Of a DNA stretch of 64,000 nucleotides, positions 8,891-16,674 are shown piece by piece. Source of the stretch: Sphingomonas sp. Y38-1Y (GTDB taxonomy: Bacteria; Pseudomonadota; Alphaproteobacteria; Sphingomonadales; Sphingomonadaceae); the NCBI RefSeq assembly GCF_032391395.1, contig NZ_CP135916.1:1674001-1738000 (forward strand), read 5' to 3'. Made by a program: the position numbers and the translations under genes. Under the pieces are notes generated by a model that was given only the letters and a program-made list of their open reading frames with translations, was not told the DNA's origin and ran no database searches. Position 1 is the stretch's first letter. Each line of letters starts with the position of its first letter.

Positions 8891-8912
8891 CGCCGCCCGT
8901 TGCCAGGCGGCG
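8891..8912 (-). promoter_or_regulatory. Leader hairpin upstream of rplM
   Basis: A perfect 7-bp CGCCGCC/GGCGGCG stem with an 8-base loop lies between the likely promoter and the L13 start codon. It might be an autoregulatory leader for L13-S9, but no known leader family was recognised. Confidence 0.3.
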
Positions 8913-8923
8913 TGCTTGGGCCC

Positions 8924-8952
8924 GCAATGACGCGCCGCCCTCGTAAAGTCAA
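8924..8952 (-). promoter_or_regulatory. Putative sigma-70-type promoter of rplM-rpsI
   Basis: On the minus strand, TTGACT (8952-8947) is separated by 17 bp from CATTGC (8929-8924). The -35 box is close to consensus and the -10 is weak, as is common in GC-rich alphaproteobacteria. It gives a leader of roughly 60 nt. Confidence 0.45.
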
Positions 8953-8999
8953 GCTTGGCAGCGGGTTTGCTGACGGGTATCAGAATACCGAGCGCGTTT

Positions 9000-9317
9000 T
9001 CAGCCCGTCAGCGCCTCGCCGATCCAGCGTGCGCCATCCTCGGTCGCGGCGGCGGGCCACAGCACGATCATCGGCAGGTCGTAGCTGTGGAGTTCGACGA
9101 TGCGGTCGCGCAGCGCCAGCGCCTGTTCCATGCTCGTCTTGAACAGCACGGGCGTCTCGACCTCGGTCTCGACGGTGTCGCGCCAGCGATAGATCGAGGT
9201 GCAGGAGGCCATGACGTTGGCACAGGCCGCCAGCCGCTCCTCGATCACGACGCGCGCGACCGCCTCCGCCTCGTCGGCGGTGCCGAAGGTGACTTGCAGA
9301 AGGGCGATGTCGCTCAC
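9000..9317 (-). CDS. cutA: Divalent-cation tolerance protein CutA
   Basis: This 105-residue protein covers the full CutA1 fold: VEERLAACANV-type segment (VIEERLAACANVMAS), the YRWRDTVETEVE strand pair and the late HSYDLPMIVLWP motif. CutA1 forms a very stable trimer and is linked to copper tolerance, though its biochemical role is unsettled. Its start codon overlaps the stop of ctaA by four bases, so it is translated with the haem A synthase gene. Confidence 0.9.
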   Translation of the reverse strand: MSDIALLQVTFGTADEAEAVARVVIEERLAACANVMASCTSIYRWRDTVETEVETPVLFKTSMEQALALRDRIVELHSYDLPMIVLWPAAATEDGARWIGEALTG

Positions 9318-10345
9318 GCGCGGCGTCCCGTAGCATGTGCGCCCGCGGTCGCGGCCGCGACCAGCAGCGCGCCGACGATCTGGTGGGTGAGCGCCGGCTC
9401 GAAGCGGACGCCGGTCATTACCGTGGCGATGCCGAGTAGGATCTGGATGCCGACCGCGACATGGATCGCGATGCTCGCCCCGCGATCACCCGCCCGCTTG
9501 GCGGCGCGCGCGAGCAGCATCATCGCGGCAAAGGCAACGAACGCCCACCAGCGATGGATGAAGTGGAGCGCGAACGGATCGTCGAACGCGTCGGCCCAGT
9601 TCGCCTGCGGCACGACGCGCCCGTTCATCAGCGGCCATTCGTCGGTGACGAGCCCGGCATTGAGCCCGGCCACATAGGCGCCGAACATGATCTGGATCGC
9701 CAGCACGCCCAGTGCGCCGAACGCCAGCGGGGTCAGCCGCGCCGGCCGTGCCGATGGATTGCGCGCCAGCCCGGTCAGATCGCGCGCGGTCCAGACGAGC
9801 CCGCCAAGTATGAAGAGTGCCAGGCAGAGATGCGCGGCGAGCCGATAGTGGCTGACGTCCGTCCGATCGACGAGGCCGGAGGCGACCATCCACCAGCCGA
9901 CCGCCCCCTGCGCGGCGCCGAGCGCCAGCAGCGCGACCAGCCGGCCGTGATAGCCCGTCGGGATCCGGCCGCACACCCAGAACCAGGCGAGCGGCAGTGC
10001 GAACGCGACGCCGATCAGGCGCCCGAGCAGCCGGTGCAGCCACTCCCAGAAATAGATGAACTGGAAGTCGGCCAGGCTCATGCCGGCGTTGATCTGGCGA
10101 TACTCGGGCGTCGCCTGATATTTGGCGAACTCGGCCTGCCAGTCGGCCGCGTTAAGCGGCGGGATCGCGCCCGACACCGGCTTCCATTCGGTGATCGACA
10201 GGCCCGACTCGGTCAGCCGGGTAATGCCGCCGACTGCGACCATCAGCACGATCAGCACGGCGACGGCGTAAAGCCACGTCGCGATCGCGCGCGGCTGTGC
10301 GACACGAGCGGAAAGGGAGGGGGCGGCGGCGAGCGATCGGGCCAT
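9314..10345 (-). CDS. ctaA: Haem A synthase (COX15/CtaA family)
   Basis: This 343-residue membrane protein has about eight hydrophobic helices. The first helix is followed by GGITRLTESGLSITEWKP, the family signature with a conserved haem-facing region. Later segments carry FWEWLHRLLGR, SHYRLAAHL and HFIHRWWAF, whose histidines bind haem. The enzyme oxidises haem O to haem A for cytochrome aa3-type oxidases. I prefer the ATG at 10345 to the in-frame TTG at 10381. The gene is coupled to cutA downstream, and divergent repeat-rich DNA lies upstream. Confidence 0.93.
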   Translation of the reverse strand: MARSLAAAPSLSARVAQPRAIATWLYAVAVLIVLMVAVGGITRLTESGLSITEWKPVSGAIPPLNAADWQAEFAKYQATPEYRQINAGMSLADFQFIYFWEWLHRLLGRLIGVAFALPLAWFWVCGRIPTGYHGRLVALLALGAAQGAVGWWMVASGLVDRTDVSHYRLAAHLCLALFILGGLVWTARDLTGLARNPSARPARLTPLAFGALGVLAIQIMFGAYVAGLNAGLVTDEWPLMNGRVVPQANWADAFDDPFALHFIHRWWAFVAFAAMMLLARAAKRAGDRGASIAIHVAVGIQILLGIATVMTGVRFEPALTHQIVGALLVAAATAGAHATGRRA

Positions 10346-10410
10346 GGCGGCGCGTATGCCGTGTCGGAGAGGTGCGTTCAACCGGGGTGTTGTTGGGGTG
10401 TCCTTGTGTT

Positions 10411-10488
10411 GTGCTCCCGCGGAGGCGGGAGCCTAGAGCCACGAGGCGCAGCCTTTGCGACCCTGGGCTCCCGCCTCCGCGGGAGCAC
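10411..10488. repeat. Palindromic repeat, GCTCCCGC family
   Basis: Perfect 23-bp inverted arms begin GTGCTCCCGCGGAGG and are separated by a 32-bp spacer. The same GGCTCCCGC arm recurs at 13662-13709 and, in part, near 50108-50128. Confidence 0.75.
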
Positions 10489-10501
10489 GGTCGCTTGTTC
10501 C

Positions 10502-10594
10502 CCGGCAAAGGCCGGGGTCCAGTTGGGGAACGCCCGTGACGAAGCGCCGTGCGGCTGACCTCAGCTTTCCCACCTGGACCCCGGCCTTCGCCGG
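10502..10594. repeat. Palindromic repeat, CCGGGGTCCAG family
   Basis: 21-bp arms (CCGGCAAAGGCCGGGGTCC outer part) are inverted with one mismatch around a spacer of about 50 bp. The GGGGTCC core also occurs in the repeats at 18414-18494 and 37915-38007. Confidence 0.7.
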
Positions 10595-10626
10595 AAATAA
10601 GCGGATGGCACACAGCAAAAAGCGTC

Positions 10627-10643
10627 ATGTGATATTGTAACCT
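10627..10643. promoter_or_regulatory. Possible Zur operator upstream of the MerC-like/Zur-like genes
   Basis: The AT-rich imperfect dyad ATGTGATATTGTAACCT lies 18 bp before the MerC-like start. It loosely resembles alphaproteobacterial Zur boxes, and a zinc-type Fur regulator is encoded next door. The match is only partial (about 5 of 8 symmetric positions). Confidence 0.25.
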
Positions 10644-10660
10644 CACCGACGATGCCCTAG

Positions 10661-11053
10661 ATGGCGCTCGTGATCTCGGAAGCTGCCTCGCAACGCGCCC
10701 CGCGCAATCGGCTCGACCGGATCGCGATCGCGTTGTCGGCCCTGTGCCTCGCGCATTGCCTGGCGAGCGCGGTCATCCTCGCGCTGTTCGCGTCGTTTGC
10801 CGGACCGCTGCTCGACGATCGCATCCACGAGATCGGCCTCGGCATCGCCGTGGTGCTCGGCGCGGTCGCGCTGGGGCGGGGCGTGCGCGAGCATGGCCGC
10901 CGCCTCCCGCTGGTAATCGGCGCGTCGGGCCTGTTCCTGATGGCGCTCGACATCCTGCTGCCGCATGGGCCGGGCGAGGTGGGCGCCACCGTCGCCGGCG
11001 TGACGCTGCTGGCGATCGGCCACGTCCTGAACCAGCGCGCTGCGCGCCGCTGA
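10661..11053 (+). CDS. MerC-domain membrane protein
   Basis: This 130-residue protein has four predicted membrane helices. The motif CLAHCLA in the first helix (Cys29, His32, Cys33) matches the metal-binding cysteine pair of MerC-type transporters. MerC moves Hg2+ across the inner membrane, but chromosomal homologues outside mer operons may carry other soft metals. There is no merA, merR or merP here. The next gene is a zinc-type Fur regulator, which suggests a role in zinc or related metal handling (inference). Confidence 0.75.
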   Translation: MALVISEAASQRAPRNRLDRIAIALSALCLAHCLASAVILALFASFAGPLLDDRIHEIGLGIAVVLGAVALGRGVREHGRRLPLVIGASGLFLMALDILLPHGPGEVGATVAGVTLLAIGHVLNQRAARR

Positions 11054-11091
11054 ACCTTGCCCGGGGGCCGTTGGCCAACTAAATCTAGATC

Positions 11092-11571
11092 ATGGCTGAC
11101 GCTGCGGCACTCCACCGACATCATGACGATCGCGGCGATTCGCTGACTGCCGCCGCGCGCACCACGCTCGAGGAAAAGGGCGAACAATGGACGCCGATGC
11201 GCGCGAGCGTGTTCGAGGTGCTCGCGCGCTTCGAGAAGCCGGCCAGCGCCTATGACATCGCGGAGGCGGTGTCGCAGGAAGTCGGCCGCCGTGTCGCCGC
11301 CAACAGCGTCTATCGCATCCTCGACCTGTTCGTCGCCGCCGACCTCGCCCGCCGGGTCGAGAGCGCCAACGCCTATGTCGCGAACACCCATCCCGGCTGC
11401 CTCCACGACTGCATCTTCCTCGTCTGCGATCGCTGCGGCGAGGCGCGGCACCTGGACGCGGACGAGGTGACGTCGATGGTGCGCGCGGTCGCGGGCGAGC
11501 GTGGTTTCGTCGCGCGCCAGCCGATCGTCGAGGTGCGCGGGCTGTGCGCCGATTGCGCCGCCGCCGACTGA
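11092..11571 (+). CDS. Fur-family transcriptional regulator, probably Zur (zinc uptake)
   Basis: This 159-residue protein has a winged helix (about 30-88, with ANSVYRILDLF) and a C-terminal metal-binding part with HPGCLHDC, CDRC (Cys112/Cys115) and CADC (Cys152/Cys155). The paired CxxC motifs are the structural zinc site of the Fur superfamily. The overall layout looks more like Zur than Fur or Mur because it lacks the His-rich HHDH-type motif of Fur. It follows the MerC-like gene by 38 bp and is probably co-transcribed. Naming as Zur is inference. Confidence 0.8.
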   Translation: MADAAALHRHHDDRGDSLTAAARTTLEEKGEQWTPMRASVFEVLARFEKPASAYDIAEAVSQEVGRRVAANSVYRILDLFVAADLARRVESANAYVANTHPGCLHDCIFLVCDRCGEARHLDADEVTSMVRAVAGERGFVARQPIVEVRGLCADCAAAD

Positions 11572-11638
11572 CCTTCACGGTCCAAAGCAGGGCTCAGCGA
11601 CAATCGACAGCCACGGACCGATACGTTAAGCCGCGATA

Positions 11639-13561
11639 ATGTCACAATCGCCCGACACGCCGCTGCTCGACACTGTGCCCACGCCCGCAGAGCTCCGCGC
11701 GCTCAAGCCTGCCCAGCTTCGCCAGCTTGCCGACGAGCTTCGCGCCGAGACGATCTCTGCCGTCGGGCATACCGGGGGCCATCTGGGCTCCGGCCTGGGC
11801 GTCGTCGAGCTGACCGTCGCGATCCATTATGTGTTCGACACGCCACGCGACCGCCTGGTCTGGGACGTCGGCCACCAATGCTATCCGCACAAGATCCTGA
11901 CCGGGCGGCGTGAGCGCATCCGCACGCTGCGCACCGGCGGCGGGCTGTCGGGCTTCACCAAGCGGACCGAGAGCGAATACGACCCGTTCGGCGCGGCGCA
12001 CAGCTCGACCTCGATCTCGGCGGCGCTGGGCTTTGCGGTCGCCAACAAGCTGACCGGTTCGCCGGGCAAGGGCATCGCCGTGATCGGCGACGGCGCGATG
12101 TCGGCGGGCATGGCGTACGAGGCGATGAACAATGCCGAGCAGGCGGGCAACCGGCTGGTCGTCATCCTCAACGACAACGACATGTCGATCGCGCCGCCGG
12201 TGGGTGGCCTTTCGGCCTATCTCAGCCGCATCGTGTCGAGCCGCGAGTTCCTGGGCCTGCGCGAAACGCTGAAGAAGTTCGCGCGCAAGCTGCCGCGCCC
12301 GATCCACAGCGCCGCCAAGAAGACCGACGAGTTCGCCCGCGGCATGACGATGGGCGGCACGTTGTTCGAGGAACTGGGCTTCTATTATGTCGGCCCGATC
12401 GACGGTCACAATCTCGACCACCTGATCCCGGTGCTCGAGAATGTGCGCGATGCGGAAGAGGGCCCGATCCTGGTCCATGTCGTGACCAAGAAGGGCAAGG
12501 GCTATGCCCCCGCCGAGAAGGCGGCCGACAAGTATCACGGCGTCCAGAAGTTCGACGTCATCACCGGCGCACAGGCCAAGGCGCCGCCGGGGCCGCCCTC
12601 CTATCAGAACGTGTTCGGCGACGCGCTCGCCAAGCTGGCCGAGACCGACAGCCGCATCTGTGCGATCACCGCAGCGATGCCGTCGGGCACGGGCGTCGAC
12701 CGTTTCGCTCAGGCGCATCCCGACCGTGCGTTCGACGTCGGCATCGCCGAGCAGCATGCGGTGACCTTTGCCGCCGGCCTCGCCGCACAGGGGATGCGGC
12801 CGTTCTGCGCGATCTATTCGACCTTCCTCCAGCGCGCCTATGACCAGGTTGTGCATGACGTGGCGATCCAGAACCTGCCGGTCCGCTTCGCGATCGACCG
12901 CGCGGGGCTGGTCGGTGCCGACGGCGCAACCCATGCGGGCAGCTTCGATGTTACCTATCTGGCGTCGCTGCCCAATTTCGTCGTGATGGCGCCGTCGGAC
13001 GAGGCTGAACTCGTTCACATGACCTATACCGCGGCCGAGCATGACACGGGCCCGATCGCCGTCCGCTATCCGCGCGGCAACGGCACCGGTGTCGCGCTGC
13101 CCGAGGTTCCCGAGAAGCTGGAAATCGGCAAGGGCCGGCTGGTGCGGGAGGGCAAGGCCGTCGCGATCCTGTCGCTCGGCACGCGGCTGGGCGAGGCGAT
13201 CAAGGCCGCCGACGCGCTGGAGGCCAAGGGGCTGTCGACGACGATCGCCGACCTCCGCTTCGCCAAGCCGCTCGATGAGACGCTGATCCGCCGCCTGCTC
13301 GCGACGCACGAGGTCGCGGTGACGATCGAGGAGAATGCGATCGGCGGCCTGGGCGCGCACGTTCTGACGATGGCGAGCGACCAGGGGCTGATCGATGCGG
13401 GGCTCAAGCTGCGCACGATGCGCCTGCCCGACCGTTTCCAGGACCAGGACAAGCCCGAGCTGCAATATGACGAAGCCGGCCTCAATGCCGCGCACATCGT
13501 CGATACGGTGCTAAAGGCGCTGCGCCACAACAGCGAGGGCCTCGCCGACGCGCGGGCCTGA
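11639..13561 (+). CDS. dxs: 1-deoxy-D-xylulose-5-phosphate synthase
   Basis: This 640-residue protein has the three thiamine-diphosphate-enzyme domains. The N-terminal domain has [17 protein letters not shown] (about 79-95) and the thiamine-binding [17 protein letters not shown] (about 147-163). The central pyrimidine domain has [17 protein letters not shown] (about 362-378), and a transketolase C-terminal domain follows. It condenses pyruvate with glyceraldehyde-3-phosphate to give DXP, the first step of the MEP isoprenoid pathway and the source for thiamine and pyridoxal. Length is as expected. It stands alone here, and a strong palindrome separates it from the convergent psp operon. Confidence 0.96.
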   Translation: MSQSPDTPLLDTVPTPAELRALKPAQLRQLADELRAETISAVGHTGGHLGSGLGVVELTVAIHYVFDTPRDRLVWDVGHQCYPHKILTGRRERIRTLRTGGGLSGFTKRTESEYDPFGAAHSSTSISAALGFAVANKLTGSPGKGIAVIGDGAMSAGMAYEAMNNAEQAGNRLVVILNDNDMSIAPPVGGLSAYLSRIVSSREFLGLRETLKKFARKLPRPIHSAAKKTDEFARGMTMGGTLFEELGFYYVGPIDGHNLDHLIPVLENVRDAEEGPILVHVVTKKGKGYAPAEKAADKYHGVQKFDVITGAQAKAPPGPPSYQNVFGDALAKLAETDSRICAITAAMPSGTGVDRFAQAHPDRAFDVGIAEQHAVTFAAGLAAQGMRPFCAIYSTFLQRAYDQVVHDVAIQNLPVRFAIDRAGLVGADGATHAGSFDVTYLASLPNFVVMAPSDEAELVHMTYTAAEHDTGPIAVRYPRGNGTGVALPEVPEKLEIGKGRLVREGKAVAILSLGTRLGEAIKAADALEAKGLSTTIADLRFAKPLDETLIRRLLATHEVAVTIEENAIGGLGAHVLTMASDQGLIDAGLKLRTMRLPDRFQDQDKPELQYDEAGLNAAHIVDTVLKALRHNSEGLADARA

Positions 13562-13661
13562 TCCGGCCCGGTCAGTCTGGCAGCCACCCGACGGCGGCTG
13601 ATCAGGCCGTGCGGTAGTCCCGGAAAAGCTCCGGAGCGACGGTTAGCCAGACGGAAAGCCG

Positions 13662-13709
13662 GGCTCCCGCTTCCGCTCTCCACCCTGGCAGAGAGCGGAA
13701 GCGGGAGCC
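13662..13709. repeat. Perfect 19-bp palindrome between dxs and the psp operon
   Basis: Arms GGCTCCCGCTTCCGCTCTC and its exact complement flank a 10-base loop. Placed between two convergent transcripts, it could act as a two-way transcription block, though no T-tract follows on either strand. Confidence 0.75.
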
Positions 13710-13722
13710 GGCGCGTGGTCGG

Positions 13723-14004
13723 TCAGAGATCGACGCCCGCCGCGATCGCCTCGAGCTTCTTGATCCGCTCCTTCAGGTCGGCGATTTCGATCCGCTGCGT
13801 GGCGGAAGGAGCGGGGGCGAGGTCGGCTTCGGTCATGCCGCCGGCCAGACTCATCTGCTGCTGCTTGAGCGAGAGCCAGCCGCGCCAGGCGGTCAGCATG
13901 CCCGCGGTCACCATCGCCAGCGCGACCAGCGCCGCGGCAGCCATCACCAGATAGAATTGGGGGTCCTGCATCGCTGCTTCTCCCAGGTTGAACACGGGTG
14001 CCAT
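13723..14004 (-). CDS. Small single-span membrane protein, last gene of the psp operon
   Basis: This 93-residue protein has a membrane helix at about 17-38 and a C-terminal coiled-coil-like stretch, IEIADLKERIKKLEAIAAG. It resembles the tails of the other small psp-operon proteins but lacks their final EI-x-x-LR. The start ATG shares one base with the upstream stop. It fits no described Psp component by sequence memory. A role at the membrane with PspA, PspB or PspC is inference from context. Confidence 0.6.
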   Translation of the reverse strand: MAPVFNLGEAAMQDPQFYLVMAAAALVALAMVTAGMLTAWRGWLSLKQQQMSLAGGMTEADLAPAPSATQRIEIADLKERIKKLEAIAAGVDL

Positions 14005-14249
14005 CAGGCGCGGTTGTCGTCGCGCAGCCGCGCGATCTCTCGGTCGAGGCGGACACTGTCCTCGGTATCGGTGATGACGCGTTCCAAAACCGCCACCCGC
14101 TCCTTCAGCGTCCGGACTTCCTCGCGCATCCGGAGCGTGTCGGGGTGGTCGGCGGCGGGCTGGCTCTCCTGAGCCTTCACCTTGGCCTGGACGATCTTGC
14201 CGATCGTGACGACCGCGACGATCCCGACGACCATCGAAAACGGATCCAT
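14004..14249 (-). CDS. Small PspB-like single-span protein (paralogue 4 of the psp array)
   Basis: This 81-residue protein has an N-terminal membrane helix (about 5-20) followed by a charged helix with LKERVAVLERVITD and a terminal REIARLRDD. The tail motif recurs in PspB, in PspC and in the next three genes, so these look like tandem descendants of a PspB-type ancestor. Both junctions are tight. The likely topology is N-terminus in the membrane with the coiled coil in the cytoplasm, as in PspB. Confidence 0.6.
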   Translation of the reverse strand: MDPFSMVVGIVAVVTIGKIVQAKVKAQESQPAADHPDTLRMREEVRTLKERVAVLERVITDTEDSVRLDREIARLRDDNRA

Positions 14250-14278
14250 GATGTTGCTCCCTCGCTTATCGTTATGGT

Positions 14279-14548
14279 TCAGTTGAGCGGCGCGTCGCGC
14301 AGTCGCTCGATCTCTTCGGCGACGCCGATGCCGTTGTCGGTGACGATCCGCTCCAGCACCCGCACGCGCTGCTCCAGCCGCTCGACCTGCGCCGCATATT
14401 GCGCCGCCTTCTCGGCCGTCTGCGCATTGAGCGCGCCCGTCATGGCTTCCTTGTGGCGAAGCCAGCGCTTGAACATGTCGTTGCCAATGCCGGCGATGAC
14501 CGGGATGCCGACGACGATCATGAAGAAGGCGATCATGTTGAAGTCCAT
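14279..14548 (-). CDS. Small PspB-like single-span protein (paralogue 3 of the psp array)
   Basis: This 89-residue protein has a hydrophobic helix at about 4-24 (MIAFFMIVVGIPVIAGIG), then a basic stretch and a long helix with LEQRVRVLERIVTD and EEIERLRDAP at the end. LERIVTD is almost identical in the flanking genes. It shows the general PspB layout (one span, then a cytoplasmic helix) but lacks a recognisable PspB N-terminal signature, so it is called PspB-like on pattern only. Confidence 0.6.
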   Translation of the reverse strand: MDFNMIAFFMIVVGIPVIAGIGNDMFKRWLRHKEAMTGALNAQTAEKAAQYAAQVERLEQRVRVLERIVTDNGIGVAEEIERLRDAPLN

Positions 14549-14563
14549 GGGTCCGCTCCTTCC

Positions 14564-14893
14564 TCAGTTCGACCGGCCGCGCAGCTGCTCGATCTCTCGA
14601 TCGAGGCTGTGCGCGCTGTCGGTGACGATCCGCTCGACATTGGCGAGCCGGTCCTTGATCGAGCCCAGCTCGGCGCGAAGCTGGGCGTTCTCCTGGCTCA
14701 GGAGCTTGATGCGCTCCATCGCCTCGTCGTTGGTCTTGGGATAGATCGCCTGGCCCCAGGCGCCGTCGAGCGGATAGCCGTTCTTGACGCGCAGCCAGGT
14801 GGTGAACATCCAGGCGATCAGGCCGAGCGCACCGATGCTCATGCCGCAGGCGATGATCCAGGGCAGGTTGGGGATGATGACGTTCTCGGCCAT
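14564..14893 (-). CDS. Small PspB-like single-span protein (paralogue 2 of the psp array)
   Basis: This 109-residue protein has a membrane helix at about 11-34, followed by RVKNGYPLDGAWGQAIYP, a segment shared in outline with the next gene (RVKHGYPITDDNG). A coiled-coil tail follows (SQENAQLRAELGSIKDRL and VERIVTD, ending REIEQLRG). The shared post-membrane NGYP/HGYP motif pairs it with the gene at 14910 as the closest paralogue. Function is unknown beyond membership of the psp operon. Confidence 0.6.
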   Translation of the reverse strand: MAENVIIPNLPWIIACGMSIGALGLIAWMFTTWLRVKNGYPLDGAWGQAIYPKTNDEAMERIKLLSQENAQLRAELGSIKDRLANVERIVTDSAHSLDREIEQLRGRSN

Positions 14894-14909
14894 GTGCCTT
14901 GTCCTTCCT

Positions 14910-15203
14910 TCAGCGCAGCGCGTCGATGTCGCGGCCCAGCCGCTCGGCGGGATCGGTGGCGATCCGCTCCAGCACCGCGATCCGCTCCTCCAGCCGGCCG
15001 ATCTGGCCGACGAGCCGCTCGTTCTCGGTGGTCAGGAGCTCGATCTTCCGCTCGGCGTCCGGGCCGGAGCCCTTGTGGATCGTCGTGCCGTTGTCGTCGG
15101 TGATCGGATAGCCGTGCTTGACGCGCATCCATGTCGTCGCGACCCAGGCGCCCATCGAAAGGGCGATGATCGCAAGGACGAAACCGGGTCCACCCCAACT
15201 CAT
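14910..15203 (-). CDS. Small PspB-like single-span protein (paralogue 1 of the psp array)
   Basis: This 97-residue protein has a membrane helix at about 7-25, then RVKHGYPITDDNGTTIH and a coiled-coil tail with LEERIAVLERIATD and RDIDALR. It is first of the extra small genes after pspC. The gap to pspC (about 70 bp) contains a partial duplication of the pspC end. It is probably anchored in the inner membrane with its helix in the cytoplasm, by analogy with PspB. Confidence 0.6.
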   Translation of the reverse strand: MSWGGPGFVLAIIALSMGAWVATTWMRVKHGYPITDDNGTTIHKGSGPDAERKIELLTTENERLVGQIGRLEERIAVLERIATDPAERLGRDIDALR

Positions 15204-15232
15204 GACTGCTCTCCCTTACTGGACCGGCGCGC

Positions 15233-15301
15233 CTTAGCGCAGCCGGTCGATCTCTTCGGCCCCGACCGGGGCGCTTAGCGCAGCCGGTCGATCTCTTCGG
15301 C
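15233..15301. repeat. 28-bp direct repeat duplicating the 3' end of pspC
   Basis: Copies at 15233-15260 and 15274-15301 are identical (CTTAGCGCAGCCGGTCGATC is the first part), with a 41-bp period. The copy at 15274 is the real pspC end and encodes EEIDRLR plus the stop. The other is an untranslated duplicate just downstream on the minus strand. Confidence 0.85.
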
Positions 15302-15655
15302 AAGCCGGGTGTTGCGCCCCACATAGAAGCTCTCGATCTCGGCGAGGCGGCGGTCGATGTCGCGGAACTTCGAACGAACCTCGGCGGTCGAGCGCTTGGG
15401 ATTGGACCGGACGCGCTGCCAGAACTTCTCGTCCTCCGCGCTTTCGTACAGGCCATAAGGCTTGGCCGGCGCCATCCAGGCGATCATCAGATACGCGACC
15501 AGCGTCCAGGGGAAGCCCCCCAGCATCGTCAGCATCGCGGCACCGACCCGGACCCAGATGACGTCCACCCCGGTATAGTCCGCGATGCCGGCGCAGACGC
15601 CCATCCACTTGCCGTTCTGCTTGTCGACATAGAGCTTGGTGCGGCTGGCAGACAT
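15275..15655 (-). CDS. pspC: Envelope-stress membrane protein PspC
   Basis: This 126-residue protein has a PspC domain in the first 70 residues (KLYVDKQNGKWMGVCAGIAD, then VDVIWVRV and a membrane helix LGGFPWTLVAYLMIAW). The C-terminal helix ends RLAEEIDRLR, which resembles the tails of the PspB-like neighbours. In enterobacteria PspC and PspB form the membrane sensor that releases PspF from PspA. The start shares a base with the pspB stop. The final seven codons are repeated downstream as a 28-bp direct repeat. Confidence 0.88.
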   Translation of the reverse strand: MSASRTKLYVDKQNGKWMGVCAGIADYTGVDVIWVRVGAAMLTMLGGFPWTLVAYLMIAWMAPAKPYGLYESAEDEKFWQRVRSNPKRSTAEVRSKFRDIDRRLAEIESFYVGRNTRLAEEIDRLR

Positions 15656-15933
15656 TAGTTCCTCCTCTGGGGTTCGTATTGGGACCGCACCTCGTCGCGC
15701 CCACGCGGGGCCTCAAGGCGGAAGTCCGGATTGTCGGCAGCGACGATGCGCTCGATCGTCTCGAGCCGTTCGTCCAGCCGGCGAGCGAGGTGGTGCAGCT
15801 CGTCGAGCAGCTTCTCGTCCTCGCCGGTCATCGTCGGCGCCTGTTTCCACTTCGTCATGTAGTGGAGGATGATCCAGGGCATGCCCACGAACAGGATGCC
15901 GCAGATCATGATCGGCAGGAAAACGTCTTCCAT
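15655..15933 (-). CDS. pspB: Envelope-stress membrane protein PspB
   Basis: This 92-residue protein has a membrane helix at about 5-25 (LPIMICGILFVGMPWIILHY) and then a cytoplasmic amphipathic helix, LDELHHLARRLDERLETIERIVAAD, written here only in outline. This is the PspB layout: one span, a leucine-rich coil and the PspB ERI-V end. It lies 3 bp after pspA and is directly coupled to pspC. It probably works with PspC to sense membrane damage. Confidence 0.85.
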   Translation of the reverse strand: MEDVFLPIMICGILFVGMPWIILHYMTKWKQAPTMTGEDEKLLDELHHLARRLDERLETIERIVAADNPDFRLEAPRGRDEVRSQYEPQRRN

Positions 15934-15936
15934 CGA

Positions 15937-16602
15937 TCAGCCCTCCCGGTTGAGGCGGGCCTTGAGCGCGGCGAGCTCCGCATCGACCTTCTCGGCCGAC
16001 TTCAGCTCGGCGATCTCTTCCTCCAGGCTCTTGGGCCCGTTCATGCCCGCGGCATCGGCGCGGCCCTCGGCCATGTCGACCCGGCGCTCCAGCGTCTCGA
16101 AGCGGGAGAAGGCGTCGGCGACACGCTCGCCGGCATACATCTCGCGCAGGCGATAGCGGTTCTCGGCGCTTTCCAGCCGCGTCGTGATCGAGTTCTGACG
16201 CGCCCGTGCCTCGCGCAGCTTGTTCTGCAGCTTGGCGATGTCGGCTTCCGACGCCTTCAGCGCGTCGTCGAGCACGGTGATCTCGGCCTGGAGCTGGTCG
16301 GCCATGTCAGTCGCCTTCTGGCGCTCGACGAGGGCCGCCTTGGCCAGGTCCTCGCGGTCCTTGGACAGTGCAAGCTCGGCCTTTTCGGTCCAGCTTTCCT
16401 GCATCTTGTCCAGCTTGGCGATGTGCCGGCGCATTTCCTTCTGGTCGGCGATGGTGCGCGCGGCGGACGCGCGGACCTCGACCAGCGTTTCCTCCATCTC
16501 GAGGATGATCATGCGGATCATCTTCGCCGGGTCTTCCGCCTTGTCGAGCAAGTCGGTGACATTGGCGGCGATGATGTCCCGCGTCCTGGAGAAAATGCCC
16601 AT
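15937..16602 (-). CDS. pspA: Phage shock protein A (membrane-repair coiled-coil protein)
   Basis: This 221-residue protein is helical throughout. It begins MGIFSRTRDIIAANVTDLLD with the amphipathic helix that binds stressed membranes, then MIRMIILEMEETLVEVR, typical of the PspA/IM30 family. PspA forms large rods or rings at damaged inner membrane and normally inhibits the activator PspF. An unusually strong hairpin lies between it and the preceding gene. Confidence 0.95.
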   Translation of the reverse strand: MGIFSRTRDIIAANVTDLLDKAEDPAKMIRMIILEMEETLVEVRASAARTIADQKEMRRHIAKLDKMQESWTEKAELALSKDREDLAKAALVERQKATDMADQLQAEITVLDDALKASEADIAKLQNKLREARARQNSITTRLESAENRYRLREMYAGERVADAFSRFETLERRVDMAEGRADAAGMNGPKSLEEEIAELKSAEKVDAELAALKARLNREG

Positions 16603-16635
16603 CTAATCAAACTCCTTGGTCAAATCCGGGAAAGT

Positions 16636-16664
16636 CCGGGGCGAGGATGGGGGCCTCGCCCCGG
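16636..16664 (-). terminator. Strong hairpin between the TonB-C-like gene and pspA, possible attenuator
   Basis: A perfect 11-bp stem, CCGGGGCGAGG with its complement, encloses a 7-base loop. It starts 11 bases after the TonB-C-like stop. No T-tract follows on the minus strand, so full termination is unlikely. It may lower read-through or mark an RNA-processing site that sets the ratio of the first gene to pspA. Confidence 0.5.
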
Positions 16665-16674
16665 CAGTGGCCAC

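Larger units (their letters stand above)
10346..10660. other. Divergent intergenic region with two palindromes and a possible Zur box
   Basis: The 315-bp gap between ctaA and the MerC-like gene holds a 78-bp palindrome (10411-10488) and a second one (10502-10594). A short AT-richer stretch (10627-10643) then lies just before the MerC-like gene. No coding sequence is seen. Confidence 0.55.

Noticed and set aside
11642..13495. A 617-residue minus-strand frame opposite dxs
   Set aside because: It is a mirror frame of a conserved gene with His/Arg-rich composition and no recognisable family.
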